A stretch of DNA of 52,617 bases from Kiritimatiellia bacterium. GTDB taxonomy: Bacteria; Verrucomicrobiota; Kiritimatiellia; JAAZAB01. Shown in pieces: positions 52,303 to 52,617 of this stretch. Under the pieces are notes generated by a model that was not told the origin of the DNA, searched no databases, and saw only the letters and a list, made by a program, of their open reading frames with translations. Position numbers and translations under genes: made by a program. The stretch covers positions 1 through 52,617 of the forward strand of contig JAQUQV010000009.1 in the NCBI GenBank assembly GCA_028715905.1, read 5' to 3'. Numbering within the stretch: position 1 is the stretch's first letter; every line of letters begins with the position of its first letter.

Positions 52303-52449
52303 GTAACCCCTCAGTTATGTGGGTGGATGGCAATTCAATTGGCCAGTCTTCGTAGGGGCCGCGCTTGTCGCGCGCCCGTCTTTATTGAAGAGGACTTCGC
52401 AAGCGAAGCCCCTACGGTTTCTCTCTCCCCCTCAAAACTGAGGCCTTAC
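52303..52449. mobile_element. 147-bp IS66-type MITE, copy 2
   Basis: Starts GTAACCCCTCAGTT and ends AACTGAGGCCTTAC. It is flanked by a perfect 8-bp target duplication, GCTGGCGG at 52295-52302 and 52450-52457. It is the exact reverse complement of 33034-33180 over all 147 bases. It lies about 50 bp upstream of the decarboxylase start, so it could affect that promoter. Confidence 0.95.
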
Positions 52450-52617
52450 GCTGGCGGCGATCTGCAGTAAACGCGCGCAAACTTTTGGATTCAAGACGTC
52501 CGTTTTCATGAAATGTATGGGCGCAGTTTATAAAGTCCGCCCTTAAAAATCAATTAAAGAAATATCTTCGGTTAATCTTTTGCCCGCTTGATTTTTTTTT
52601 GTAATTTTAATATCGTT
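52450..52617. other. Right edge, no gene seen
   Basis: Contains the hairpin repeat shared with 8289-8314 at about 52518-52540 (GGGCGCAGTTTATAAAGTCC, then GCCC) and an AT-rich end. No reading frame with recognisable homology is visible. Confidence 0.5.

Noticed and set aside
1-52617. rRNA, tmRNA, RNase P or SRP RNA genes
   Set aside because: None recognised on either strand; only three tRNAs were found.

Overview
The window comes from a Gram-negative (diderm) bacterium of fairly high GC content. It encodes RND efflux, an LpxL-type acyltransferase, OmpA and a beta-barrel protein, MraY/MurD and signal peptidase I. The mix of uroporphyrinogen-decarboxylase-family (UroD-like) proteins, an FAD-dependent oxidoreductase with an extra N-terminal domain, SGNH/GxDLY hydrolase, Gfo/Idh/MocA oxidoreductase, AraC regulator and a DUF6941 protein is typical of the PVC superphylum (Kiritimatiellota/Lentisphaerota-like). 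This placement is an inference; no rRNA is present to test it.

Layout. 1-1.6 kb: TetR repressor and RND adaptor (cut by the window edge). 1.6-5.1 kb: fragment zone with a lipoprotein remnant fused to a histidine-kinase remnant, a UroD C-terminal remnant, an AAA_14/DUF4143 ATPase and a complete UroD-like gene. 5.4-11.8 kb: SGNH hydrolase, MATE transporter, FAD oxidoreductase and M28 peptidase, with a palindromic repeat cluster at 8.4 kb. 12.0-19.9 kb: accessory island between tRNA-Pro(TGG) and tRNA-Asn(GTT). It holds truncated genes (HTH, radical-SAM SPASM domain, isochorismatase-like, GIY-YIG), a three-gene cluster of unknown function (12591-14444), and a tight operon of AlbA_2/HATPase regulator, CcbP-like protein and XPF/ERCC4-type nuclease (15921-18443). 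A 209-bp direct repeat, which includes the 3' end of tRNA-Asn, brackets the second half. 20.0-39.7 kb: mostly housekeeping genes (mraY, murD, MGMT, birA, rpe, lepA, lepB, rnd, PHP phosphoesterase, hemW, fmt, a ClpX-like ATPase, queC/E/D, acyltransferase, DUF362 ferredoxin-like protein, DUF6941). 39.8-40.4 kb: tRNA-Ser(GCT) beside an integrase remnant. 40.4-52.3 kb: Gfo/Idh/MocA, leuB-like, asd, UroD-like with divergent AraC regulator, OmpA with calcium-binding repeats, DEAD-box helicase, formate-THF ligase and pyruvate/indolepyruvate decarboxylase.

The clearest mobile DNA is a pair of identical 147-bp elements (33034-33180 and 52303-52449, opposite orientation). Each has inverted ends starting GTAA and 8-bp target duplications, as expected of IS66-family non-autonomous elements. 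The first sits on the stop codon of fmt without changing the protein. The best candidate for an undescribed system is the AlbA_2-CcbP-ERCC4 operon in the tRNA-bounded island. Its function is unknown and only the gene content and spacing support it.
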